From: Hofstenia miamia
Taxonomy: Eukaryota; Xenacoelomorpha; Acoela
Length of the DNA stretch: 64,000 nt
Direction: 5' to 3'
NCBI GenBank assembly: GCA_004352715.1
Contig: SCFE01000036.1
Location: 1,629,942-1,693,941 of the forward strand
A program made the position numbers and the translations under genes. Positions 24,044 through 34,669 of the stretch are shown piece by piece (the stretch's first letter is position 1; each line of letters starts with the position of its first letter). The notes under the pieces were generated by a model. It was not told the origin of the DNA. It searched no databases and saw nothing but the letters and a program-made list of their open reading frames with translations.

Positions 24044-25240
24044 ATATTAATGTTTTACGACAAACCTATTTCAGTCATCTTTATCACTGTCTGCTACGCC
24101 CATTTTATGAGCATCGTAGCTTAGAATCTCTAAGAATGCATTTTATCTGGTGCCTTTTTCACACGAATTTAGATCAATATTTTTAGAAACAATTTTTATA
24201 TTACCTAATTTTCCGGAGCATTTATATATTAAATATGTTTGCAGTTTATAAAACAAGATGAATAAATTGTGAAATAAGATTATTCACATAAATGTCTTCA
24301 ATATATACTTGTGCGAAATTAAGTGGGTGTTGCTATTTTGGTTGGTGCAAATAAACAGAATTATTAATCTCGTGGCTTGATTATATTTACAATTAATGGT
24401 GTATATTTAACTAGAATACAAAGATTACTATATTAATGTATGCTTTAATCGGAATAATGTGCACAAAGGGGCATAATATCGATCTGCTATTCACATTTTT
24501 ACAAATTTGCTTAATTTAACTGATAACTGAGTTTGCTTGAAGGGTGTGCCTTGGTGATTAGTTTGCTTATCAGCGTATCATTTCTAATTTGCTTAAAATT
24601 ATCTACCAAATTATTTATTGGTGAGTCATCCAAAATCTAATCAAGTTTTGCAAAAAGTGCAATGATTTGAGGTTCTTCACAAAAATTTTAAGGTCTTTAC
24701 TTACACAGGAAAGCTAGTCTTAATAAAAATAAAGTACATTTTTGAAAAAAGGGTGTTTTATGAGAACAAAAAATTATTTTTCATCACAATATTCATAGAA
24801 AAACTGCTATTTCAGTGTTTAGATTTTTTGAGGGAGTGGAGCGCCCCCACCCCTTAAAACCTTCAAAATGTATTATTTATAAGTTCACAGATTGTTTCAG
24901 CTGTCTTTAAAGTGGATTGATTTTAATTTCTACATAAAAATAATTAATTCAAATCGACAGTGTTTAGAAATGTTCTTAAAATTCTGAAATTTTACAGATT
25001 TTCTTATGTTGTGCCACTCCTCGGCAAATAGAATGTTTGCAAGTATTTGTCAAATGCATTTTGTCATAAAGGGGACGGGAAAGCTCTATTTAAAAAATCG
25101 AACTTGTAACATTAGTTTTGGATAGCAATTCAGAAGGGTTTCATTTGAGCCATTTAATTATGGAACCTACTCAGGATTGCCCAACATGCACAACAAAGTA
25201 AATATTTAGAAGTTGAATAATCTTGTGTGCATTAATATTA
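24044..25240. other. Intergenic, no gene seen
   Basis: AT-rich sequence downstream of CNOT1 with only short frames and no recognised repeat boundary. Confidence 0.4.
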
Positions 25241-25249
25241 TACGTTTGT

Positions 25250-25560
25250 GTGTGATTATATCTCTGCATCTACCCTTTTCCTAAGCAATGAACTATCTAT
25301 AATACCATTATTTCTTGAAAATAATTTACAAAATACCATCCTAAGGAAAATTTCTTTTCGAATACATTGTCTCAAGCAAAATGAAAGATCAAGAAATTTT
25401 TCATGCATTAAATTTAATAAAAGAATTTTTAGATAATCGTTTATAAACACTCCAATTTACATATGGAATCCATTACCAAAAGATTCAAAAAGCATTGAAA
25501 ATTAAATAAATTCAAGAGGCAGTTGAAATCCTTCATACTCAAGCAAAACTTTATATCCGG
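25250..25560 (+). pseudogene. LINE ORF2 C-terminal relic
   Basis: Plus-strand traces SFRIHCLKQNERSRNFSCIK and IWNPLPKDSKSIEN followed, after a stop, by FKRQLKSFILKQ-like sequence match the end of CR1/L2-type ORF2 proteins (basic stretch, then W.SLP....., then FK..LK). Stops and a frameshift interrupt it. Confidence 0.45.
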
Positions 25561-25799
25561 AAGATCTTGGTTAAGATTTCAGTTTCATACGTGATTGTAC
25601 AATTTCTCGGCATTAATAATTAATCCATAGTCAGCAGCATTATTTATATGTGTTGAATCTTATTGGAAATATTTCCTATTTTATTGTGTGCTATTGTCGA
25701 GAACGGTCGGGTATCAAGTTCGTTCTCAAAAGCGGTGCAAGGTGATTTATTCAGCGGCTGGACGTCCCTGGATGCGGCAATCACTTTGAACATAAGAAA

Positions 25800-26340
25800 A
25801 CGCCGCTCCAACAAATGTTCACTAAGCTGGACAAAGAACATGCAGCTGAAGCACTTCTTTTTCTTTTTAAGAATTCTCTCCTTTCAGTATCTGATATCTC
25901 TGCTCGAATTTCAAACACAAGCAAAGACACCCGAAAACTCAGTACCAACTACTACTACAGAATCGGTCCTTTCAAAATAGTCACCACTCACTTATCACTC
26001 ATTCCCAAGGATGCAACCGACACCCAAGAAGCAACCTTTAAAATTGAATTCACTAGTAAAAGGGGTTAAAACGCGGAAGTACAACCGTCATCATTGGTAG
26101 CAGCATATTGAAATACACATGTTCGCATCGTCTTCTTCACAATCAGTTGACAACAATACACTTTTACCCAGGAATCAACACCACTGAACGCACACGAAAA
26201 GTATCGCTTTACCCAAAAACAGGTCAATACTGTCATTTTAAATACTAGCTTGATCGACGCTTTGAATGACAACATCTCGAATTTCAAGTCAAATCTGCAA
26301 AACCTATTATCTGAAGTCCGTAGAAAATTCACGCCTAGGC
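25800..26340 (+). pseudogene. CR1-like LINE ORF1, N-terminal part with SGNH-hydrolase-like start
   Basis: The frame at 25815-26069 (LDKEHAAEALLFLFKNSLL, ISARISNTSKDTRKLS) is followed in shifted frames by STTVIIGSSILKYTCSH and VNTVILNTSLIDALNDNISN. The last two resemble block I (GDSI) and the following segment of SGNH/GDSL esterases, which occur in ORF1 of some CR1-type LINEs. The probable continuation (DGIQLSYKGN) is 15 kb away at 41285, after the nested insertions. Frameshifts show decay. The assignment is from motif order only. Confidence 0.45.
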
Positions 26341-26648
26341 GAATCTTTTTCTTAATAATAAGAATTAATATATTTCATTATAAAATTTACATGACGATCT
26401 ATGATATTTTACAAAATTAACATTACAAAACTAGTATTTAATAAAGCACATTTTACATAATTAACATTACAAAAATAGAATATTTAAGAATCACCAAATA
26501 TAATATTGTTTTTTTAAAAGAACGAAAAACAATACATATAAAATTAACATTACAATGATTATTTTTTGGGTGATCGATACTGAAAAACTTTTACAATGGT
26601 TGAGTTTGTTTTCCAGATGCCACAGATTAGACATGAATTGCTTGAACC
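26341..26648 (-). repeat. Probable LINE 3' UTR with AATTAACATTACA repeats
   Basis: AATTAACATTACA occurs at about 26416, 26458 and 26541, roughly 40 and 80 bp apart. It lies directly after the C-terminus of the minus-strand LINE, so it is best read as its 3' UTR. Confidence 0.4.
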
Positions 26649-27957
26649 CTAACCACCATAACTTGATAAAAGAAGTGTAGCAATTCCCCGCTGTAAAATT
26701 ACTGAGAATTGCTGGAAAAAATATGTAGAAATCGTATTTAGATCGCAAGAGGCACTTCTGGCAGAAGACATAAAAGACATCTTAGGGAATACTTTTATAG
26801 CAATTGGTGACCATCCTCTTAGAGCTTTCACTGATAGTAGTATGAAGGATATACCAGCTGCTGAACATGATTCTGCGTATTTATTAAGCTTTCGGTTGAA
26901 CTTGCTCTAAAAGTGAACAAATAGACTTCTGTGCTTTTCAGGCCATGTGTAAAGACATTTCAGTCAATGCTATTCCTTTGTTAGAAAGTTCTTGCAAACA
27001 TTGATGCAGCAGAGTAAATATAATCGTCAATAGGAACAATCTGTTCACATAGTTCTTTATTGTCCACATATGACCCAGAGCATGACCAGCATTAGTATCA
27101 GCAAGAGAAACAATCGAAGGCTGCAGTGAACTAATTACAGTCACCTCTAGAGCGGCTGGTTGGCCAGAAGACCAGCATGGCAAGGCAAAAAAATGTCCCC
27201 AGGACGAGCACAAGACTCAGTGAGGTTAGACTTTTCAAGGACAGGAGACAGCACATTTTGAAGCAGTTGCAAAAATAGTGTTCCTGAGTTGATCATGGCG
27301 CGCAATTCTTTCACCATCAACCGCGCAGGACATGGCATGATCACCGAATAAATCCAAAGGCTTAAAGCATTTTGGACATTTTTTGTCATCATTAATTAAG
27401 GGGATGCCAAGCGGATAACAAAGCAAAATTCAGAATTCTGCAGGAGTGAAAGGAAGACCAAGTGCTTTCAAGGGAATGACAGCCAACCAATCCCCACTTC
27501 CTGGTATGGAACAAGAGAGAAGTCTTGCTTTATCGCGAGGAGACAAACTGGAGGATAAACAAGTATTCTGGCCAACTTGCTCTAAAAGTGAACAAATAGA
27601 CTTCTGTGCTTTTCAGGCCATGTGTAAAGACATTTCAGTCAATGCTATTCCTTTGTTAGAAAGTTCTTGCAAACATTGATGCAGCAGAGTAAATATAATC
27701 GTCAATAGGAACAATCTGTTCACATAGTTCTTTATTGTCCACATATGACCCTAAGAACGCTGCAGAAGCAATTGTTGACGCTATTGGTAATCCAAGACCT
27801 TTAGAAATGGGCAAGGATGCTTGGAGTCTTTGTGACACAGAAACAGCTGAACCTGCTATACTTTCTAAAGACTGATGAACTGCTGAATCTAATTCTTCCA
27901 ATTCTGCTGTAACAGTTGCGGGATTAGAAGTTCTTAAACAAAACAATATCTTACCTA
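26649..27957 (-). pseudogene. Second LINE, reverse transcriptase C-terminal part
   Basis: Minus-strand blocks in the expected order, in changing frames: HYLGKILFCLRTSNP, SAVHQSLESIAGSAVSVSQR, LLSSRDKARLLSCSIPG, SGDWLAVIPLKALGLPF, then a zinc-finger-like CPKCFKPLDLFGDHAMSC followed by GERIARHDQLR, then SSGQPAALEVTVISSLQPS, and finally FFQQFSVILQRGIATLLLS near 26660. This order is typical of a family of invertebrate non-LTR retrotransposons whose polymerase ends in a C..C...H...C finger. Several frameshifts show it is dead. Its upstream half is at 38652-40316: the reading frame joins across the 27958-38649 insertion at one TA (HY-L-GK). Confidence 0.8.
26899..27076. repeat. 178-bp direct repeat, first copy
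   Basis: Matches 27574-27751 at a constant offset of 675 bp, inside the LINE C-terminal region. There is no N between the copies. It interrupts the order of the LINE domains. Confidence 0.8.
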
Positions 27958-28445
27958 AGTAGTGTATTAAGAACAGAGGAGATCTCACAAAATGACGTCA
28001 TCGCTGATTCAGAGATATCAGGGGAGTGTTTGCAAATGTTAATTACTGAATCATTCTACTTGACAAATGTTGATTGACAGCCCCACTAATGGATTTTCAG
28101 TGACGTCACATACTTGATATTTTTAAGTGTATTGACTAATGGATTTCAATTAGTGATTCATTTCAGTTTTTTAATTGATTTTCATAGTGATTCATTTACA
28201 TGTTGGGGCCAATTCACATACATACATTTTTTGGTATAATGACTAATTTCATTTCATGTTAATATACATGGGTATATCACACGTTACACTCGCTTGCATA
28301 CTCATTTTGTTAATATACCTTGTTATCACACATTACGTTTTGCTTTTTCCATAATTTTCGGATGATTGCACATACAATGTGATTTGGGAAAACTTACAAA
28401 AAACCGCATTTTGCTTTTGTCAAAATTCCTTGTTAACACATTTAT
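27958..28445. repeat. Left terminal inverted repeat (outer block)
   Basis: Pairs with 38154-38649. Contains two palindromic TGACGTCA sites (27993-28000 and 28101-28108). The uninterrupted sequence CACATTTATTGTATC at its inner edge shows the empty site of the 974-bp insert found in the right arm. Confidence 0.85.
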
Positions 28446-28514
28446 TGTATCATGTGTTTTTCAACCAATGAATATTTTTCATAAGTTCAATGTATTTCCA
28501 TTGGCTGGTCAATC

Positions 28515-28520
28515 TATATA
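28515..28520 (+). promoter_or_regulatory. Possible TATA box in the left arm
   Basis: CTATATATTCACC lies about 70 bp upstream of the ATG at 28588 and is conserved in the right arm in mirror orientation. Inferred from position only. Confidence 0.35.
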
Positions 28521-28587
28521 TTCACCTCATTTCATCAGATAAAATCATAATTTTTCTTCTACGCAATTTCGTCTCTCACTTTTGGCA

Positions 28588-28749
28588 ATGTCTGTTGAAA
28601 CACTAGCATCTGGCTCATTGAACAGTCTATTTGATGATCTATGCAGAACCCCACCACCATCGAGTGGCTATAACCCGCTAACACAGGAGATGATGTCCCC
28701 ACCACCTGCGCCTGTAAAAATAATACTAGTAAAAATCATTAATTATTAG
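28588..28749 (+). CDS. Small ORF in the left arm of the long-TIR element
   Basis: 53 codons, MSVETLASGSLNSLFDDLCR then TPPPSSGYNPLTQEMMSPPP. The mirrored right-arm ORF (34361-34519) is nearly the same through the proline-rich PAPVK and then diverges, because about 0.4 kb is deleted from the left arm after CCTGTAAAA. Amino-acid conservation between the arms, with changes spread over the sequence, makes it plausible that this is the N-terminus of a real element protein. Function unknown. Confidence 0.4.
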   Translation: MSVETLASGSLNSLFDDLCRTPPPSSGYNPLTQEMMSPPPAPVKIILVKIINY

Positions 28750-28885
28750 TTATAATGGTTTTACAATAAATTTCTTAAATTTACAATGATTATTAGCAAA
28801 TGGTGATAATAAATTACCTTTTGAAGTGTTCACGGGTAAATTGAATAATCACATATTTTTTGGTAAAGTTTTTGCCATTTGAATA

Positions 28886-30015
28886 AAAACCATATAAGAA
28901 AATTCGTTCTACTCATCATTGTCAAAAAATAATAATTTTAATGTCAATGTTTTTAATATTTGCTATATTTTAATCATTTTAATAATAATGATAAATAATT
29001 TTTAAAAATTAATTTTTTATATTTCAACTATTATCATGTATTGTTTGTTTGGAAAATATTTCTCAAACCAGTGTTTCTATTCACATGGATACTGAGTATC
29101 ATTAATTTCATGGTAAGCTTCTATTTTTGATTAAGATTGTATTGTTAATAATAATATTTCTTCTATAAATTTATGTTTACTCCATTTTTGTTTTATATTT
29201 TAAGCAAAATGATAAATAATCCAATTTGTAATAAACACAAGAGATATAATCGATCTTGTAATTTAAGCAAACAGGAATTTTTTACCAGGTTTTAACACAC
29301 TCTTGCAAAATAGTGAATTTACTAACACAATTTTTAGAATTTGAAAATTGTAATAAGTTTTTCATGAATTTACTATTTTATATTATTGTTGTTGTTGATG
29401 TAACCCATAATAAACACAAAGGTGTATTTTTGTTTGTAATTTTAAGCAAACAATCATTTTTTACTAATTGAAACATTTTTCACGATTTACTAGCAATATT
29501 TGATATTGTATAATGTAAGATATATTTTTGTTTTGTAATTTAAGCAAATGATAATTTTAGCATTTACATATTTTTTAAGAATTTTACTAATGGTATTGTA
29601 ACTCATGATAAAAGAGGGACTCTACGTTAAACAGTTTAATTTTACAAAATTTTGTGTTTGAGATATATTTTGCAAAACATGAATTTTTTTACTTGTTTGC
29701 TAATCCAACCTGTGATAAATGTAATAATTGGTCTTATAATTTAAGCAAAAAATAACTTTAGAGTTTACATGTATTTTTTTAAAGAATTTTACTATTGACA
29801 TTGTAACACATAATAAAAGAGAGAATTTATGTTAAACATAGTTAATTTTACATAATTTAGCGAAAAAATATATGTATAATGTTCTAGATTTAATTACATG
29901 GGTGATGTTAATAATAATAGCATTTAGTATTCTACATGTCTAAATAAAATTAATTAGATGTATACATATACATGTATGTATGAAAACGATAAACACTTAA
30001 CAAACTGCATTTTAT
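28886..30015. other. Very AT-rich segment with recurring TTTAAGCAAA
   Basis: Non-coding. The decamer TTTAAGCAAA occurs at 29199, 29261 (ATTTAAGCAA), 29441, 29539 and 29740, usually preceded by TTGTAAT and an upstream AATAAACACA or similar. These look like degenerate copies of a longer unit. Confidence 0.55.
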
Positions 30016-30618
30016 TTATTTATCAACTATACACAATTCTAAATGATGTCCATGATTAAGAGAAAGTGTTACACGTTTGTCTTTATCCTCTAACATTGTA
30101 AAAATTTGCGAAATTGCAAAGTCTATTTGGAAACCGTCTTTGTATAACCTATCAGTGTTTGCCATTAATATTTCCACTGAGGCAAGTGTATGTGGGAAAT
30201 CATCTTTGCACAGTTTTTTAAAACTCAACATATTCATGTGATTATTCCCATCAGTTTCCCAACATGCGTCACAACTACATTGAGCTTCTGAAGGATGAAA
30301 TTGAACTTTTAATAATTTTTCTGTAAGTGGGATATCCTCATAATTTACAAGTTTACCCAAATTTTTAAATATACACATCTGGTCTTCCAATAGAGTGAAT
30401 TTTTGTAGTGTGTTAACAAAAGTTGATTCAAATGCTGAACAAGGTTCCATCTCTCTCCCAAAAAATTGTGAATATTTGTTTAAACCATCTATAAATTTAT
30501 ACACCCACAGGGTTTGTGATAGGTTCTTTTTAAAATGTCTATTATGGTAATATTTAATAATAGCAATAATACCCAGTTTATTATATATCCAAAAAAATTT
30601 GAAAAATTGTTTGTTCAC
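30016..30618 (-). CDS. Unknown 200-residue protein of the long-TIR element
   Basis: Largest unbroken ORF of the element. Starting at the ATG at 30618 it reads MNKQFFKFFWIYNKLGIIAI, with a long central part (EMEPCSAFESTFVNTLQKFT), a short Cys cluster CSCDACWE, and the C-terminus LSLNHGHHLELCIVDK. No membrane segment beyond the hydrophobic N-terminus, which may itself be chance 5' extension; the more balanced coding seems to start near residue 33 (LSQTLWVYKFIDG). I recognise no family. The AT-rich codon use fits the element. Only one copy is present and it is intact, unlike the LINEs around it. Confidence 0.5.
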   Translation of the reverse strand: MNKQFFKFFWIYNKLGIIAIIKYYHNRHFKKNLSQTLWVYKFIDGLNKYSQFFGREMEPCSAFESTFVNTLQKFTLLEDQMCIFKNLGKLVNYEDIPLTEKLLKVQFHPSEAQCSCDACWETDGNNHMNMLSFKKLCKDDFPHTLASVEILMANTDRLYKDGFQIDFAISQIFTMLEDKDKRVTLSLNHGHHLELCIVDK

Positions 30619-30924
30619 AAAAAGTCAAACAATGACATGTGAATTTTATTCATGTTATGTTTTAGATTTTTAACAAATCTAGTGCAAACTCTTTTTGCAA
30701 ATATACCCTAGTATTGTCAATCACCTGAAAATTTGACATTTTAAAAAGCTTTTTACATTTAAACTTCTCCTCGCAAAATGAACAAAAAGCATTTTAAAAG
30801 CTTTTCCCAGAGAACCTGTTGATTTGCTTTCCAGCCAATCGTCATAAACCCTGGAGGACCCCGAATTCACTTTTATTTTTAATCTCTTTGATTATAGTTT
30901 GTTTTCAACATTCTGCTTTTTAAA

Positions 30925-31036
30925 AAATGTCTGTCAATGTTTTCAACTTTCTCTCTGGCAGGAACGCCATATATGACCAAATCATAGAAGAAAACCTTTA
31001 TAAAAGCCAGTTGGAAATTTCCTTCAACAAAACCAT
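30925..31036 (+). CDS. Possible 5' exon or small ORF in the long-TIR element
   Basis: Open frame MSVNVFNFLSGRNAIYDQII, then EENLYKSQLEISFNKTM and a stop. The end overlaps a good splice donor (CCAT|GTAAGA). It starts with MSV like the arm ORFs, although the rest differs. Joining to the 31318 frame by simple splicing did not keep phase, so the exon model is unproven. Confidence 0.3.
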
Positions 31037-31317
31037 GTAAGACATTCTTTGTAAAATATATTATCTAAGAATTTTTTATTATACAATGTAACAAATTATT
31101 AATCAGTTTTTTTATGTTGCATCTTGTTATAATATTTCACAATATATAATTCACGTTTTTATCAGCGCCAACCTTTTATAAAAATGAATCAGAAATTTCT
31201 GTTTATCTAAAAAACGATTATTGTGTATTATTAAAACAAAATATTTTTACAATGCAAATTATTATTATATTCATAAAATTATATTTTTAAATTTTAATCT
31301 AGAAAAATGTGTAATAT

Positions 31318-31539
31318 ATGTTTTTTGTATTAAACAATTTTTTTACCTTCGATAATATCCCAGAAGAAGAAGTATTGGAAAATTTCAAAGAATGGTCTCA
31401 AAATTTTGAAGGTCAAGTTGACCAAATGATGACTACTTATGATAATCAAAATGGGTTTGGTAATGTTAACCAAACAGCTACATCTTCAACTCAAAAAACT
31501 ATGATGATGATGCCTGAAAACAATGCTTCAAACACGTGA
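31318..31539 (+). CDS. Possible exon with acidic/Gln-rich product, long-TIR element
   Basis: The frame reads EEEVLENFKEWSQNFEGQVD, then QMMTTYDNQNGFGNVNQ and TMMMMPENNASNT, ending at a strong splice donor (ACAC|GTGAGT, 31536). An acceptor TATCCCAG precedes the acidic part at about 31361, so the real exon may be about 31362-31535. No family recognised. Confidence 0.35.
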   Translation: MFFVLNNFFTFDNIPEEEVLENFKEWSQNFEGQVDQMMTTYDNQNGFGNVNQTATSSTQKTMMMMPENNASNT

Positions 31540-31665
31540 GTACACAATATAGCATGCTTTTCTTATTTTTGAAAAATTGTGTTTGCCATCTTTCACGTTT
31601 TAAAAACACGATAGAGTTTTTACAATTTAAATAATCCAATACTCTTGTCAATGTTTTTTTAATTN

Positions 31666-33149
31666 ACTTTACTAATACATGGTCTATTTAGACCAAAGAC
31701 AACATCCCAATATTTTTGCGGTTTATGCACATATCTGGTCCATCCAATTTTAGTTTTAATAAAAAAAGTGTGTGCGTGGGAAAACAAAAACTAAATTATA
31801 TACATTTTTGGTTTAGGGATATATTTTATTCAAATGGCAAAAACTTTACCAAAAAATATGCGATTATTCAATTTACCCATGTTTTATATTGAATACAAAA
31901 ATATTTATCNNNNGTGTTTCATTATTTTTGGCATTCTAAATCCACACTCTTACAGGATGTTAACACTTGTTTATTTGTTAAAATGTAATTTCATTTAAAC
32001 ATGCGTGTGTATTATCTGATTTTTTATTGATTGTTTATTTTTACTGTTGCATGTGNCTCTATAGTTTTCTATTTGGATAGTTGGTTGTTAGTCATGGCAT
32101 CATGTAAGAAATCTAATGTTTTTTTTAAAATTTGTGGGAGTGCATTCAATAGCATCTATTATATTAAAGAGCTGTTGATTTTAATTGAAGAAAAACTTTA
32201 TATTATTACAATACATCAATTAAAGGAGAATTTTGACTGTTTACCAGAACATATACAGAAAGCTTTCAATTGGTATCAACATAACTTCCACCATATCGCA
32301 TTTACAGAAGGAAACCTAACAAATGAGCAAATGATTATTTTATCAATTCACTAAATTTGTCCGATAGAAAAGAAACTGTGTTTTGGGCATGTGATAGAAT
32401 GAACTGCGAGTTTTTAAATTGGTTAATCTCTCAACCTGTGGAAAATTTACTCGATTATGGCTATTGGTACCCACAGAACATGGGAAATTCTATAGACTGT
32501 ATGAAAGACTATTTTAAATTTGTGTGTTGAATGAACACTTCAAAAGGTAATTTATTATCACCATTTGCTAATAACCATTGTACATTTAAGAAATTTATTG
32601 TAAAACCATTATAACTAATAATAAATGATTTTTACTAGTATTATTTTTATAAACTATACATGTATAAGAATGTGTAGAAAACAATACTATATTTTTATTT
32701 TACTAAATTCTAATACAATACAATTTACATTATTGCCACCCTTTGCGATTTCCATGTCATCATTGTGAAAAAGTTTTTTATTTACCAGAGTCTTGTAATT
32801 CTCACCCAATGCATACCATTGAGGTAGAAAGTAGTAAAAACCATTGTCAAGTCCTCAATTGTTAGCCATAGTTTTTTTGATAGTTTGCTAGCCAGACTTG
32901 CATTTGAAAAAATAAAGTTTGATGTTTGGGAATTAACATTGTTTAAGCATTGTAAAACATGGTCATCCTCGCTCATTGTTATTTCCTCCTATACTGTGTT
33001 TATGCATATTTTTCTCTTTCTAGTTTATATATTTTAAAATTCAAATGCATGTCAAAAACAAAATTATTCCATCTTTGAAAAACAATTTGCATTTTAAAAT
33101 CTAAATTATTCTTTCCGTGTTTTAAATTTTTTTCAATCAATATTTTCCC
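31666..33149. repeat. Direct copy of 33150-34318, probable assembly duplication
   Basis: 31666-31909 equals 33150-33393, and 32057 to about 32976 equals 33399-34318. The first copy starts right after an N (31665) and carries two further N joins (31910-31913 and 32056) around about 140 bp of extra sequence. Unmerged overlapping contigs or haplotypes are the simplest reading. Confidence 0.8.
32057..32529 (+). CDS. Unknown element protein in two overlapping frames (first assembly copy)
   Basis: MASCKKSNVFFKICGSAFNS begins near 32093 and runs to LTNEQMIILSIH and a stop at about 32354. The next frame takes over at DYFINSLNLSDRKETVFWAC and continues to FVC and TGA near 32529. Together this is about 140 residues if read through with a shift near 32335. 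A CTCTATAG acceptor precedes the first part. The duplicate at 33399-33871 shows the same break, but it is probably the same DNA assembled twice and so does not confirm it. Confidence 0.4.
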
Positions 33150-33434
33150 ACTTTACTAATACATGGTCTATTTAGACCAAAGACAACATCCCAATATTTT
33201 TGCGGTTTATGCACATATCTGGTCCATCCAATTTTAGTTTTAATAAAAAAAGTGTGTGCGTGGGAAAACAAAAACTAAATTATATACATTTTTGGTTTAG
33301 GGATATATTTTATTCAAATGGCAAAAACTTTACCAAAAAATATGCGATTATTCAATTTACCCATGTTTTATATTGAATACAAAAATATTTATCATTCTCT
33401 CTATAGTTTTCTATTTGGATAGTTGGTTGTTAGT

Positions 33435-33871
33435 CATGGCATCATGTAAGAAATCTAATGTTTTTTTTAAAATTTGTGGGAGTGCATTCAATAGCATCTA
33501 TTATATTAAAGAGCTGTTGATTTTAATTGAAGAAAAACTTTATATTATTACAATACATCAATTAAAGGAGAATTTTGACTGTTTACCAGAACATATACAG
33601 AAAGCTTTCAATTGGTATCAACATAACTTCCACCATATCGCATTTACAGAAGGAAACCTAACAAATGAGCAAATGATTATTTTATCAATTCACTAAATTT
33701 GTCCGATAGAAAAGAAACTGTGTTTTGGGCATGTGATAGAATGAACTGCGAGTTTTTAAATTGGTTAATCTCTCAACCTGTGGAAAATTTACTCGATTAT
33801 GGCTATTGGTACCCACAGAACATGGGAAATTCTATAGACTGTATGAAAGACTATTTTAAATTTGTGTGTTG
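33435..33871 (+). CDS. Unknown element protein in two overlapping frames (second assembly copy)
   Basis: Same sequence as at 32093-32529. First frame MASCKKSN to ILSIH, stop near 33696; second frame DYFINSLN to FKFVC, stop near 33871. Aromatic- and Cys-containing second half: FWACDRMNCEFLNWLISQ and YGYWYPQNMGNSIDC. No family recognised. Read-through needs a frameshift or an unrecognised splice. Confidence 0.4.
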
Positions 33872-34123
33872 AATGAACACTTCAAAAGGTAATTTATTAT
33901 CACCATTTGCTAATAACCATTGTACATTTAAGAAATTTATTGTAAAACCATTATAACTAATAATAAATGATTTTTACTAGTATTATTTTTATAAACTATA
34001 CATGTATAAGAATGTGTAGAAAACAATACTATATTTTTATTTTACTAAATTCTAATACAATACAATTTACATTATTGCCACCCTTTGCGATTTCCATGTC
34101 ATCATTGTGAAAAAGTTTTTTAT

Positions 34124-34336
34124 TTACCAGAGTCTTGTAATTCTCACCCAATGCATACCATTGAGGTAGAAAGTAGTAAAAACCATTGTCAAGTCCTCAA
34201 TTGTTAGCCATAGTTTTTTTGATAGTTTGCTAGCCAGACTTGCATTTGAAAAAATAAAGTTTGATGTTTGGGAATTAACATTGTTTAAGCATTGTAAAAC
34301 ATGGTCATCCTCGCTCATGTTGGGGAAGACAATCAC
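34124..34336 (-). CDS. Unknown 70-residue protein, right arm of the long-TIR element
   Basis: MIVFPNMSEDDHVLQCLNNV, then NFIFSNASLASKLSKKLWLT and HWVRITRLW before the stop. It lies inward of the small proline-rich ORF on the same strand (34361-34519), only about 25 bp away, and the two might form one spliced protein; direct phase matching at the obvious sites failed. This part is deleted from the left arm. The partial duplicate at 32782-32976 is the assembly copy. Confidence 0.35.
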   Translation of the reverse strand: MIVFPNMSEDDHVLQCLNNVNSQTSNFIFSNASLASKLSKKLWLTIEDLTMVFTTFYLNGMHWVRITRLW

Positions 34337-34360
34337 ATTATTACTGGCTATAGGACGTCT

Positions 34361-34519
34361 TCATTTGTGTTGAGTCTTGCGTTTTTCTTTTACAGGTGCA
34401 GGTTGTGGGGACATCATCTCCTGTGTTAGCAGGTTATAGCCATGCGATGGTGGTGGGGTTCTGCATAGATCATCAAATAGACTGTTCAATGAGCTGGATG
34501 CTAGTGCTTCAACAGACAT
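34361..34519 (-). CDS. Small proline-rich ORF, right arm (mirror of 28588-28749)
   Basis: Starting at the ATG at 34519: MSVEALASSSLNSLFDDLCR, then TPPPSHGYNLLTQEMMSPQP, ending KEKRKTQHK. It is the mirror-image partner of the left-arm ORF and keeps about 90% identity over the first 45 residues. Both read inward from the element ends, behind conserved TATATA. Confidence 0.4.
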   Translation of the reverse strand: MSVEALASSSLNSLFDDLCRTPPPSHGYNLLTQEMMSPQPAPVKEKRKTQHK

Positions 34520-34669
34520 TGCCAAAGGTGAGAGACAAAATTGCATAGAAGAAAAATAATGATTTTATCTGATGAAATGAGGTGAATATATAGATTGACC
34601 AGCCAATGGAAATACATTGAACATATGAAAAATATTCATTGGTTGAAAAAAACATGATACAATAAATGT

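Noticed and set aside
27446-27679. Plus-strand 77-codon frame beginning MKGRPSAFKGM
   Set aside because: It is the antisense of the LINE blocks SGDWLAVIPLKALG and LLSSRDKARL, which match a known family.
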